Assembly (NCBI GenBank): GCA_964017065.1
Contig: OZ024790.1
Location: forward strand, 2,164,631 to 2,228,630
Direction of reading: 5' to 3'
Length of the DNA: 64,000 nt
DNA from: Haliclona indistincta
Lineage: Eukaryota; Porifera; Demospongiae; Haplosclerida; Chalinidae
The notes under the pieces are model-generated. The model had not been told where the DNA came from and ran no database searches. It saw only the letters and a program-made list of their open reading frames with translations. Shown piece by piece: positions 34,254-47,000 of the stretch. The stretch's first letter is position 1. Each line of letters starts with the position of its first letter. The position numbers were made by a program, and so were the translations under genes.

Positions 34254-37200
34254 ATGGCTCAAGCTGTCCTCACTACAGTACAAGGTAAGACCACAGTATC
34301 TCTGTTGATCCGTCTATCATAATGTCGTCTGTTTCGTGTCCTGTGCTCAGATTTCAATGTCGACTCAGTTTTGTTTCATCTTCAAAAAGCCAAGTTTCCC
34401 TCTCACAAATGGAAATCTCTCGCCAATGGTCTGCGAATTGGCAGTGTCGTTTCAAACATCGAAGCTAATTGTAGAGACACGGTTGGTATGCTTCAGGAGC
34501 TAATCTCCCGGTGGGTAGGCAGCACTACCGGCAACCAGTGGGTCATGTTGATTGATGCTGTCGTGATGTGTGACGAGCCTGCTGTAGCTCAGGAGCTAGC
34601 TACAGCAGTTGGTTGCCCTCTAGCTCACTCAGGTACTACAACAGATATTGATAGTAATGAGATAAAGCTGTTGAGTAAATTGTTAGTATGCGGCAGGTAT
34701 GCGGACTTAATGTTCTGTTTAGCAACACAGGATATATATAAAATTAATTATGTGTTTATTCACACATTCTGTGTGGGCAGCAATGGTACAGAATACCCTG
34801 ATTAGTTTCGTAGTGCAATGACAGACAATCTGGAAATATAGGGAGCTTGGGCACTCCCACTTCAGCCTGGCAGTAATAGACTAGCTGAACCTCTGCACTG
34901 CCAATAATAAGAAGCCCAGCTTACCAGACAACTTTTACTTTGTTACTTAGCACAAAATAAGTATCACATGACTGTTTGTACATGAAAAATAATGAAATCA
35001 TGCTTCTCATGACTGCAATATTTTCATTGTGGCTCTTTGTGCCACACATATGAGCACCCTCACTAGTCTGGCAGCCCTGCCCCTTTGCATTATTGTGGAA
35101 GGGTCTGGCGTCAGCAGTATCAAAAAGTTGTACCAGTAGAATTTAACCCTTTATGCCCTAATGACGTGATTTGGTGTCATACATACTTCAGACACCATAA
35201 CTTTATTCAAAAGTACTAAAATATTCCAAAATTAAGCTAAATTGAAGAATACAAATAACCATACAAAATCCAGTGGTTTTCGGTGCGTGCCCTCCGCCAA
35301 ACGTATTGGCACCCAGCATTTTTATGGCTTCAGTGCAAAATTCTCAACATTTTAACAAAACAAATGGCCGCTAAGAAAATTTGAGCATTTTAATGCTTCA
35401 GGACGCTCGGAAAACACATTTTCCCACATTCTTTATGATCTGGGCTACATTTTGCGCTTACCTAAACCACTGCTATTTGTATGTAATTTTCATTAGCCAG
35501 CCCCAAAGTACTAACTTTGAGCAAAATTTGACGAGGCACTGCACTTTATTGGCTTGACTTCCGAAGTGGGAGGAGCATCTTGATCTACTTGAGTTTGAGC
35601 AATTGTAGCTACTCACTGGCGAAAAAGGGCGCAAATTTGAGACCAGTAGCGCAAAGGAGACATGAGATATTTGCGACAGAATTGGTCAGCATCTACGAAG
35701 TTAAAATTCTAGCAAGATAACTTATTATTTAAAGGGTTAAATTTCCTCAAATTTTCACGTGACAATTAGTAAAAATGGCGGCAGTCAGTGTGCTGTTTGC
35801 TTTATCGATCTAGCTCACAAAATTGGCGGAAGCTTTAAAATTAAGTTATGACATCTACCAATTGAAAGCAGGCAAAGCATAGACACTTTCTGTAACGTGT
35901 TTACAGCGTAAGCTACAAAGGTGAGCGTACAAGCCAGCTCTAGGATTCTTTCTCACAATCATTACGTTCAGTAGTTCGTTCATGACCTTTGCATGGTCAA
36001 AACAGGTGTACAGTGCCAGTGCCTTATGAATATTCATAATTAATTGATTCTGCCATGTATTTCTACAATCTGATTGGATCGCAGAAATCCCTGCGACTGG
36101 TACAACTGTTTGATACTGCTGACACCAGACCCTTCCACAATAATGTGAAGGGGTGGGGCTGCCAGACTACATCCTCACTATAATACTGTTTTCTGTGCCT
36201 CTGTTGTTAGCTGGTCATGTGCAGAAAACTATTCTGAACAATATATTTGTGGAAATAATATTTTTATGTGGTGGTAATTAAATTTGAATTGGATCCCTTC
36301 AAAGTGTATTGTAATCTCTGGTGATTAATTATTAGTTACCGTCAGGAGCTTATCATTCCAAGGAGCGTACAACTTCGAATAGCATAGTGGTAATAGCACA
36401 AAATATATCCACCGCTTGGTGCGTTGTAAAACTTCCTTATTACGCAGTTTGTGTATTAGCTGTATGGCCACACATGCACGCTCACTGTACTAGTGCTGTG
36501 TAAATCTCGTGCACAATAGTGGCCCATAATTCTGCTGTTTCACGCTTGTACACTTGTAACCGTAGATTGGGAATTTCATCTATAACCATTTTCATGGTTA
36601 TATTTTATCATTGTTTTACTTTCGATGTTGCATAATAATATGAATGTGCATTGTGTGTTAATAATTATATTTTACGAACAACGAAATATAAACATTCTAT
36701 GTCGAAAATTTACAATTACAGCTCACATACACAGTTTGTGTGATTACTGGCAACATCATAATAGCACGTTACTGAACCCCTCAGTTTAGTATCATACATG
36801 ATACAGTGGTTTATTACTTCTGCACTTGAAACACTGCACATGATGATTAGCTTAGCCGTATCTCAACAAGGGCAATACAATGACATTGAGCTTTCACAAA
36901 TTCTGACTTGAAAAATTCGATTTTTCATGTATGAAATTCTATTTTTTTTAATGCTGGACATGTGTAATCTGAAACACTCTCTGAAGCATTGAAAGAAATC
37001 TACATAGTGAGTTTCAGCTTGCTCTGATGAACACTAATGGACTAGGTTGAAGTTATGTAGTCAGGAGTTATGTGTTTGATTTATCATTGGCTATATGTAT
37101 AATGCAGGTTGTAGCGCTGTGCCATATTCTACACCAAGATAAATCGACCTCGTTCGTTGTGTAAACAAATGAGTGTTTATAGCCGAGCCCCTTTCCAGGC

Positions 37201-39981
37201 AGAAAACAATAATAGCTATAATTCAACTCTTATGAAGTATATCTCTAGGTCCTGACGGAGAGTTTTTCTAACTGACTGCAAGTGCTGCTATTTTACGTAC
37301 TCTCAAATATGGCTGAGATAGAAAAAGAACATAACTTTGTGTGTTTCTTAAAATCGAAAGCTTTAAAACCAAAATTTTGCTTCAATTGAACCTGGAGATA
37401 GTTCATGAGAGTTAAATTTTAGCTAGTATTCCTTTCTGCTGCGATTGCCTAGGGATATTCGGCTAGAAAAATGCACATTGCGCACGTGCATGCACCAGAT
37501 ATTTTTATGGATAACTATCGTAATAGTGATATTTTCACAAGATTTCCCAGCCCCATCTTAACACACAATACACATTATTTTGTATTGGCACATTTAGCGA
37601 CTTAAATTTAAATTTTTGTCACAAAAATGGACGATAAACGTTGAAAATTTCCCAATTTACGATACTACTTTGACATACTATCATCATCTTCAGGTGAACG
37701 ATTACAAAGTGATCTCATCAGTGATGACTTACCATCAGAACCTAAACGACGGAAAGAACAAGAACCAGAGAACCAACAAGACCAGTCCTGTGCTGAGTTT
37801 GTGACCAGTCTTCGACAGGTGTATAGAACAGCTCAGCCTCCAACCTGGGACCCTCTTCCTCAGTGCCAGCATGTCAAACTGGCCATGATAAAGGAGAAAG
37901 GAAAGCGATGTGGCAGTGATAACACGATTGCTGAGAGCAGAGTAGAGGGAGATGTGGACAAACTGTTGACAATAAAGGTACCTGTAGATTCCGAGAGAAT
38001 CTTTGATGATGGCATCTTTGACAATGATCGTAAGGTGATTCTAGTTGAAGGAGTGGGAGGAATGGGAAAAACAAGTCTTGCCTACCAATATGCCAAGAAA
38101 TGGGCCGAAGGAAAGTTGAGCACATTTGATGCTGTGGCTCTTGTTCGTCTACGAGACTTGAACGAACACGATGTACGTGAAGTTGATCGTATCGTGCCTC
38201 ACCTTCTCTTCCTAGCTAGTGGTAACAGCATATCAAAAGAGATAGCTCGACTTATCTTAAACAAGCAAAAGATTCTTCTCATCTTGGACAGCTGGGACGA
38301 GTCTCCAGCAAGCATTCGTAAGCCGTCATTCGTCAAATATCTACTTCGGTCAGTTTCTAATCAGTCTAGAATTCTGGTAACCTCTCGACCTGACTTCTCA
38401 TTGGATCTTCATGGTCTAGCTAACCGGGTAGAGATTCTTGGTTTCACTAAAGGTGATATTCACAATTACTTTGAGAATGCGTTAAAGTCACACCTGCCTG
38501 ATAGTAAAGTGAAGCCAGCTTGTGGTAAGCTGAGCAGTCATTTCCATCGCTACCCAGTTATCGAAAGCTGTTGCTACGTGCCTCTGAATGCTGCCATTCT
38601 AGCATACATATACCTCAATCGTGACCAGACCTTACCCATCACTCGATGTGAGCTATTTCAAGAACTCGTACTATGCTGCATTGTCCGTGAGCTGGAAACT
38701 CGCCAACCCGATAGAGTCCTTGAAGATGTCTCCTCATTTGAGGACCTCCCTGCTGATCTCAAAGAGCAGTTACACAAACTCAGTGAACTAGCATTCAATG
38801 GAGTGTTGCAGAACAAGATTGTTTTTACACAGAAGGAACTCACATCACTCTCTACATTAGGTCTGCTTCATAGTGTCCAGGGGTTTGGCTCAATTGGTAG
38901 AAAATCAGTCACTTGCAACTTTATCCATCTAGCCATCCAAGAGCTCCTTGCTGCCTACTATATCTCCCGAATAGAACCAGCTGAGCACTCTAAACAATTT
39001 GAAACTCTCTTGAATGACAATCTCAAGTTTACTGTACTCCAGTTTTACTCTGGTCTGACCAGGCTCACCAATGAGAGTGTACGAAACCTCATCACTAAAT
39101 TTAACTTTGAGGAGTATATAGGGGATTCTGAGCGTTGTTTGTTAGCATTTCTGAACTGCATCTTTGAAGCACAAATACACAATCAATCGTTTTATGAACA
39201 ATTGGTTCAAAATCTAAAATCTGGTCTTGATTTGTCTCCTATTTCTTTGAGTCCAATGGATTGTCTGTCAGTGCACTACTTTTTATCTTCTATCAGAACC
39301 TTAGCGAAAGGAATAATATACTTGGATATTAGTAACTGCAGTATTGATGACCAGTGTTTGGGTATGCTACTAGGAATATCTACTGAGCATGCTAAGACAA
39401 CTTCTACATCAGGTGTTTTAAAGTCTGTAGAAACCTTAAATATGGAAGGCAATAAATACACAGACACTGGGATTGCTTACATTACCAGAGCTCTTATTTC
39501 CAACAGCACTATAGGAACACTGTATGTTGGTAACGACATTGTAACAGACATGGGACTGGTGCCACTGTTGGAAGCACTACCAAGACTACATTCACTGAAG
39601 GAGTTAGTATTGCGCTGGACATTGTCACATCCTGACGAATCATTGAAGATGATCGGAGAGTGTGTAGGGAGAAGTACAATGGAACAATTAAGATTATTCC
39701 TCTTTCCTCCATCATTGCATTCAGAAGAGACAGTAACAGAGTGGGTCCAGAATATTGTGGTTGGAGGGAACAGTCTCATACATTCTCTTAAATCTTGTCA
39801 AGTTACTAGGCTTTCTATAGTCGTAATTCTTCAAAAGATTTCATTTGCTATTGATACAAATGATGTACAAGCACAATTATATTCATCGCTCCAGCAATCA
39901 GTCACTTTTACTAACTCAGAAAGAAGAAAAAACTCAGTTTTTGCAAATCCTTTACATTTTAATGTTGACTTGTTATACTAA
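34254..39981 (+). CDS. NLR1: Death-NACHT-LRR innate immune receptor
   Basis: Three exons with matching phase-1 introns: 34254-34284 (MAQAVLTTVQ), 34351-34632, 37694-39981; 866 residues. Residues about 12-104 form a Death-fold domain (KWKSLANGLRIGSVVSNIEA, LISRWV, QWVMLIDAV). NACHT: P-loop GVGGMGKT at 224-231, Walker B ILLILDSWDE around 298-307, sensor TSRPD at 334-338. Leucine-rich segments at about 645-750 (LDISNCSIDDQCL, GIAYITRAL, GLVPLLEALPRL). The second donor TCAG|GTACTA was chosen because it is the phase-1 GT kept in both NLR copies and joins to GERLQ. Walker B has Ser where NLR2 has the usual Gly (DGWDE); the NACHT family tolerates G/A/S here. Expected role: cytosolic sensor that oligomerises through NACHT and signals through Death. 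Intron 2 contains an 1106-bp insertion. Confidence 0.9.
35064..36169. mobile_element. MULE-like non-autonomous element in NLR1 intron 2 (1106 bp)
   Basis: The ends TAGTCTGGCAG ... CTGCCAGACTA start terminal inverted repeats of about 75 bp (inner part GGAAGGGTCTGG, CAGTATCAAA, TTGTACCAGT). Flanked by 9-bp repeats CACCCTCAC (35055-35063) and CATCCTCAC (36170-36178). NLR2 has the empty site CACCCTCACTATAATACTG at 44580-44598. A 9-bp duplication with long TIRs suggests the Mutator superfamily; no transposase is visible. Confidence 0.85.
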
Positions 39982-40095
39982 ATTGTATAAATACTTTTTG
40001 TTACCAAATGTTATTTACAGCATTGATGGAGAGCTCAATGAATCGTACGATAACACGTTCTTTCTCTCTGCATGCGCCGAGTGTTAAAATATTAA

Positions 40096-40600
40096 CAAGA
40101 AATTAAAAAGATTTCTATCGAAATCAAAAGGATGTAGTGATGAAGAAATCTACCACTGGTTCACAATGTAAACCAACAAGGAACAAGCATAGAATGGTAA
40201 CACGATTGACTTGCTAACAGACCATAGATCCCTACATCAGTGGCTGCTGTGGCCAGACTATAGCTAGTTAAGCTATTTACTGTTGACTGACACTTTGAAT
40301 AGAATTCAGCTTGTGACAAAATATTGATCTTATGTACAGCCACAGATGTAGGGATCTATGGTCTGTTAGCAAGTCAATCGTGTTACCATTCTATGCTTGT
40401 TCCTTGTTGGTTTACATTGTGAACCAGTGGTAGATTTCTTCATCACTACATCCTTTTGATTTCGATAGAAATCTTTTTAATTTCTTGTTTGTGTCCTTTT
40501 TTCTTTTTAGTGAAGTGCAGTTCAATATCATGCGTGTACGGAGAAGTCTTTGTTTCCACCATTAGTTTAGTATTCCTGTTGTTGATGGCTTTTCTTAAAC
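40096..40600. mobile_element. Inverted-repeat element, copy 2
   Basis: Arms 40096-40250 and about 40335-40487, the same family as 29604-30085, including the right-hand extension (TTTGTGTCC ... GTTTCCACCATTAG). Copy 2 keeps GTAGTGATGAAGAAATCTAC where copy 1 has GTAGGGTTGTGAAATCTAC, and each copy's two arms match each other better than the other copy at this place, which suggests arm homogenisation. Confidence 0.7.
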
Positions 40601-41077
40601 TAGTAGCTAAAATCATATATCAGGTCTGCCTAGTATCAGGTCTGCCTAGTCGCCTACGCATGCATGCAGTGCATACGAGCCCCGCCCACACTTGCTTGTA
40701 GATCTACACGGCGGTTATAACTATCTGGCAAGTGCAGAATGGCGATCCTACACGAGCTTACCGTTCTTCGAAGACTCCAGACAAATGCCGGGTGTGTGTT
40801 CTCCGTGATAGTGATCCAATCATCCACACGGCGCAGCGATACTTTAGCTACTTGGTCACGTGCACTACCCATTGCTAATTGGTCACGTGCGTATTGCGCA
40901 ATCACAATAATGGCGTCTAACACTAAGCTGACAATGGATCACGATCGAGAAATCGCGGAACTTAGATCGCCGTTACGCTAAAAACAAAGCTCAAAAGGCA
41001 CATGCCAGGAGAATTTCACGACTGTTCGCGGATGTTTTGGTCTCGGCACTGCTCGCGTAAAGGCGCTAGGCGAGTTG

Positions 41078-41205
<128 letters not shown>

Positions 41206-41633
41206 CGAAGATGACGAAACTCGATTTTCACCGTTTACAGGTTCGTCACTTTAGTAACAATTTCGAGCAATCTCCTTGCTACTGTAAGATGGGGCAACGC
41301 CAGAGAGCAGATCTAAGTGTCTAAAGACGTCTAAAATTCAACACCAGGCGAAATATCAGCGCTTGAACGCTAATACATTGTATGTAGCCGCCATCTTGTT
41401 TTCTCGTTCATCCCTACATAGGGAGACACTACCGTGTCTCCCTAATAATTATGGGGCATGTAAAAAGCAGACTCTTGATTACTCCCAAGATATACCATTG
41501 CATCGTATTTTACAATAATTATTATTATCATTTAATTTTAGGGAAATCAAGACAATAATTATAAAGAATTTTACAATGTAGGTTCAATCATATGTCACTA
41601 GTTAGTTCAAGCGGCACTGCCGTGTGCTGCTAG

Positions 41634-43157
41634 CTACTGATCCAGGAACTCTTCCATGAACTGGTTCACCTGATCAGGATCGTCCATCTGGACAAAATGG
41701 TTGGCATCAGGAATATGCCTGCAGTAAGAGAATGACACCATTAATATCAGTAACCATCACACATCACACAATAAACTAGCATCAATCAATAATTATTTGA
41801 AAACACAAATTTGTCTTTTGTTCGTAACAAACTAAAACACAAAACTTATTAATGCTGGACAAGACGAACAAATAGGAAATCAAGACTGCTCCATCACACT
41901 GATTGCTCAAGAAACTTACCATTAATTATTTTCGTCTTGTGTATAAAGCAAACTTAGCCATTTACCAAAATTACATTTTTTCTTGAGCACACCACACCCA
42001 TACAAAATGTCACACATGATTTGGGCATACAAGGAGGAAATGTATTTGATTTTTCATCAAGGTCTGGGTCTGTAAGTTACAGTAAGGCAAATATCTCATT
42101 AGTTGTGCCGTTTTCTGTAAAAGCTTCTACCAACAAGAGCGATGGACCAACATGTTGCCAGAGCACCAAAACACCCTCTGCCCAATCACGCCCATCCACC
42201 TCTATGCAGCTCTTTGTGATTGCAGAGTAAGAATTAAAAATACAGTAAGTGCTATTGAAGGATGGCTACACTGATTTTCGGTCAATACAGATGTAATAGC
42301 TAGCACACTGTATATTGTACTGTGCGTAGGACAGCAAGGAAAATTCTTTGTTCTCTGCATGAAGGGTTCAGAATGACTTCGATCTAAGTCTGTTACAAAA
42401 ATTTGCACCATAGTAGTGTACCTGATAGTGATCTTGGAACACACTGACTCATCGTGCTTGTCAGCCATAGCACCATCAAGAGCAACATCTTTATCACCCT
42501 AATAGAGAGAAGAGAGAAAGATTATTTCAGAAGATGTGTACATGTAGAACAAGTGAGTCAGCAGCCTAGCTAAGCAGGAACTTAGAAACCTACAACTTCT
42601 AATATATAGTGCAATGGTAATATCGGATCTGCAACACATAAAATCATTACGCACAGTATTAGACTTGAGCACATAAAGTTTGGATAACATATCGTATTTC
42701 CTGTACCAATTTTTCAAAACTGCATCTCACCAAACCCCTAGAACATGACTGTAATTTGTACTCACCCAAATCAACAGTGTTGGAACATTGATGGGATCTG
42801 AATTAGGTTTCTCAAGATAACGCATCATAGCACGATAGTAGTTGATGGGAGGAGTGAATGCACCGGGTTGAGAGAATACGTACTTATAGGCCTCAATAAC
42901 TTCATCACGATTAGGGATATTAGACTTGGAACCCTGAGAGAGAGAGATGGTGAGTGTGCGTGTGAGAGACTCAGAGAGAGGGTAAGTGAGAAGGAGCGAG
43001 CAAGCGAGCGAGTGAGTGAGTGATAGAGAGATAGAGTGTGTATGTGTGTGCAAGCTCACTATATAGATCTCCTACTAATTACTGACGAGCATCTTATAGT
43101 CGTGCATACGTATAGAGTCAGCTCTGGTATCCATGGCGACTGAAACATGAACATGTA
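41634..43157 (-). pseudogene. Epoxide hydrolase (EPHX4-like), copy A, C-terminal half
   Basis: Minus-strand exons with agreeing phases: 43157-43087 (FMFQSPWIPELT), 42933-42766 (YKYVFSQPGAFTPPINYYRA ... PTLLIW), 42498-42422 (GDKDVALDG ...), 41718-41634 (HIPDANHFVQMDDPDQVNQF ... EEFLDQ, stop). This is the cap region and C-terminal catalytic part: the acid Asp in GDKD and the His in ANHF are present. The first listed exon has a two-base insertion (CTCTATACG versus CTCTACG in copy B), which shifts the frame before its donor. The nucleophile exon and everything N-terminal are absent before NLR2 begins. It converges tail to tail with NLR1. Confidence 0.75.
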
Positions 43158-43698
43158 CTAAATAAGAAAATCCTAGTGATTCCAAGATACAGTTAACATG
43201 AACAACTGTTTGGGAGCCACCCAGGCCATCTTCCAATTATGAGGGAGTTCACTAAGTCTGATTGAGATGATAAACAATTGTGTTACAACAGAACAGCTGA
43301 AATGGTAATAGCAGTCACAGTTTGTTGCAGTCGGCTGGCTAAGGTGCCAAGGAGCATAAAAACTTCCTCTTCAGTTCAGTACACATGAGCTCATCAGTAC
43401 AATCACTAGACAATGCGATAGGTATATCGATCTGATTAATCGGCACAGCAAAATTAAATTTTTAGTGAAACAATCATTGTTACACTTTGTTGTTTGTCTA
43501 TGAAGATACATATAGCCAATTCAACGAGACCTGATTTCTAAGGTAGATTGTTATGTGGTTCAGAGTCAAAGAAACTGGGTTACTGATGAGTGACAGGATT
43601 AGATTATTAGATGTTCATCCCTGCAACTTTGTAATTCATGAGCCCCGCTCATGTTTACGCACTAGGGCGGGGTCGCTTCTTTGCATTTCCTCTGCGCC

Positions 43699-43729
43699 AT
43701 TGCTCAAGCTGTCCTCACTACAGTACAAG
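43699..43729 (+). pseudogene. Decayed extra first exon of NLR2
   Basis: ATTGCTCAAGCTGTCCTCAC onward is the 31-nt NLR exon 1 with its ATGG changed to ATTG, followed by a good GTGAGA donor. It is preceded by GC-box sequence as in NLR1. The intact exon 1 used in the NLR2 model lies 400 bp further on at 44100-44130. Because the start codon is gone, it could only serve as an untranslated leader exon. Confidence 0.65.
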
Positions 43730-44099
43730 GTGAGACCACACTACAATACATTCAAATGAATCTAATTGCAATGAAACCACTATAAGTCGAAAGTACAGCT
43801 CATGCAGAATCCAACGATACCTACACTGCCGTAGTTTATTTTTGCTTCTCTATGCGCTAGTGCTCGAAACATTAGTAAATCAAATACGGTTTTTGTAGGT
43901 TAATATTTTGCGCATGCGCGTTAAGCTTTCGCGTAGTCGCTAGGCGCGGCGCGTACGTCGAGTACGTTTAATACACGTACAAAGTGTATCTTATATTATT
44001 ATATATTATACTGTACTACTAGGTATGGTGACGTGGTCGTTAAAGTTGTCTCGGTTAGATTAGCGTTGTCAAGCTTCTCTTCGTTTTCAGCTGCCCGTC

Positions 44100-47000
44100 A
44101 TGGCTCAAGCTGCCCTCACTAAAGCACAAGGTAAGACCTGCCGTGGCACTATCTCTGTTGATCATGATGTCATTTATTTCATGTCCTGTGCTCAGATTTC
44201 AATGTAGACTCAGTTTTGTTTGAGCTTCTAAAAGCCAAGTTTCCCTCTCACAAGTGGAAATCTCTCGCCAGTGGTCTGCGAATTGCCAGTGTCGTTTCAA
44301 ACATCGAAGCTAATTGTAGAGACACGGTTGGTATGCTTCAGGAGCTTATCTCTCGGTGGGTAGGCAGCACTACCGGCAACCAGTGGGTCATGTTGATTGA
44401 TGCAGTCGTGATGTGCGACGAGCCTGCTGTAGCTCAGGAGCTAGCTACAGCAGTTGGTTGCTCTCTAGCTCACTCAGGTACTACAACAGATATTGATAGT
44501 AATCAGATAAAGCTGTTGAGTATATTGTTAGTTTGTGGACAATGTTCTGTTTAGAAAATAAAATAAAAAATATTTCATGCACCCTCACTATAATACTGTT
44601 TTCTGCACATCCGTTGTTAGCTTCTATACACCACTGGAGAAATAAATCATAGGTAGACTAATTTATTTATGTACTGGAGTATACATGTTCAACATCCATG
44701 TGTGTACTTTCACTGTTGCCATAGTTATGTACTAAATTTTGTAAACAAAGAGCCTAGTGCTGTGTGCATGCTATGGTACATTAGTGTCTCTATCATAACA
44801 ATAACGCTCAACTATTGAATTTCAAATCATGATTTTGAACGTTATTATTATGTATGTTTTATTGTTAGTAGCAAACTCACTGTCTGCTACAACATAGAAC
44901 TGGTAACTAAACTCGATTTTATAAGTCTGATACAGGTCTGATACAATGATTTATTGCCAGTTTCCTCAATTTTTTACTAAAAGCATACTGATACCACCAG
45001 CACCTTAAGCATAATTTATGAGCCCTATAATATTTACACCTTATAGTGTTATAAGCAAAGTGTATTGTAATCTCTTGTGTTTAATTATTAGTTACCGTCA
45101 GGAGCTTATCATTCCAAGGAGTGTACAACTTCAAATAGTGGGAATAGCACAGTTTATATCTGCCGCTTTGCGCATTGAAAAATCTTCCCTATTAGGCAGG
45201 TTTTGTACGAGCCGTACAGGCACGCAAGCACAATCGCTGTACTAGGGCTGTATAAATCTCGTGCACAATAGCGGCCCATTTATTTTCCGCTGTTTCACAG
45301 TTGTACGTTCCTTGGAATAATAAGCTCCTGTTACCGTAGATTGGGAATTTTCATTTATAAACAGTTTCTATATTTTCTCATTATTTTACTTTCGATGCTG
45401 CGTATGTGCATTGTGTGTTAATAATTTTATTTCACGAACGACAAAATATTGCTGAAAATTTGCCGATTACAGCTCACATACACAGTTTGTGTGATTACTG
45501 GCAACATCATAATAGCACTTATTGAACCCCTCAGTTTTACACTAGCTGCAATAACAGTTGTGTTTTTAACAAAGCAAGCCATTTGTTGCATGGAATTTTA
45601 TACCACATTCGGAGGATGTTAGCTCAGCTCAGTTAGTTTTGCTTCCACATGATTGCACATAGCCATAACACACTCATGCATTCCATGTAAAAGCACAATA
45701 ATAAATGCTACATGGCTGACTTATTTTACTCACTACCAATCTCTAGTAACAAATGACCCGTTAAAGCAGCAGAACTATTTTTGCGGTTTGGTACTTCTGC
45801 ACAAGATTAGCTTAGCCGCTTCTCAACAAGAGCAATGCAATGACATGATAAATTGACTTCATTCGTCGTGTAAACAGTGGGCATTTTTTATAACCAAGCC
45901 CCTCTCTAGCCAGAAAGCAATAATGGCTAAAATTCAACTCTTATGAAGTATCTCTAGGTCCTCACGAAGTGTTTTTCTAACTGACTGCAAGTGCTGCTAT
46001 TTTATATACTCTCAAATATGGCTGAGATAGAAAATGAACATATTAACCTGTGTGTTTTCTTAAACTCGAAAGCTTTAAAACCAAAATTTTGCTTCAATTG
46101 AACCTGGAAAAAGTCCATGTGAGTTAAATTTTGATATTCATTTCTGCAGAGATTTAATGGGCGGATTTTCGGCAATAGAAATGCACATTCTTTACACGTA
46201 CATGTGCACCATTATGATTATTATTTTTATGGATAACTATTGTGATAGTGATATTTTCACAATAATTATTGCCCGGCCCTATCTTAACACACAATGTACA
46301 TTCATTTTACAAGCTGTTACATTTTGTCACAAGCATTGACAATGAACATTGAAAATTTTCAATACTACTTTGACATACTATCATCATTTTCAGGTGAACA
46401 AATACAAAGTGATCTCGTCAGTGATGACTTACCATCAGAACCTAAACGATGGATAGAACAACAACCAGAGAACCAACAAGACCAGTCCTGTGCTGAGTTT
46501 GTGAGCAGTCTTCGACAGGTGTATAGAACAGCTCAGCCTCCAACCTGGGACCCTCTCCCTCAGTGCCAGCATGTCAAACTAGCCATGATAAAGGAAAAAG
46601 GAAAGCGATATGGCAGTGACGAGACGATTACTGAGAGCAGAGTAAAAGGAGATGTGGACAAACTGTTAACAACAAGGGTACCTGTGGATTCTGATAGAAT
46701 CTTTGATGCTGGCATCTTTGACGATGACCGTCAGGTGATTTTAGTTGAAGGAGTGGGAGGAATGGGAAAAACAAGTCTTGCCTACCAATATGCCAAGAAA
46801 TGGGCTGAAGGAAAGTTGAGCACATTTGATGCTGTGGCTCTTGTTCGTCTACGAGACTTGAACGAACACGATGTACGTGAAGTTGATCGTATCTTGCCTC
46901 ACCTTCTCTTCCTAGCTAGTGGTAACAGCATATCAAAAGAGATGGCTCGACATATTGTAGGCAAGCAAACGATTCTCCTCATCTTGGACGGCTGGGATGA

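Noticed and set aside
46294..46393. Upstream in-frame start for NLR2 (MYIHFTSCYIL...)
   Set aside because: The CAG acceptor at 46391-46393, the parallel structure in NLR1 and the phase-1 join to the Death exon show this is intron sequence that happens to be open.
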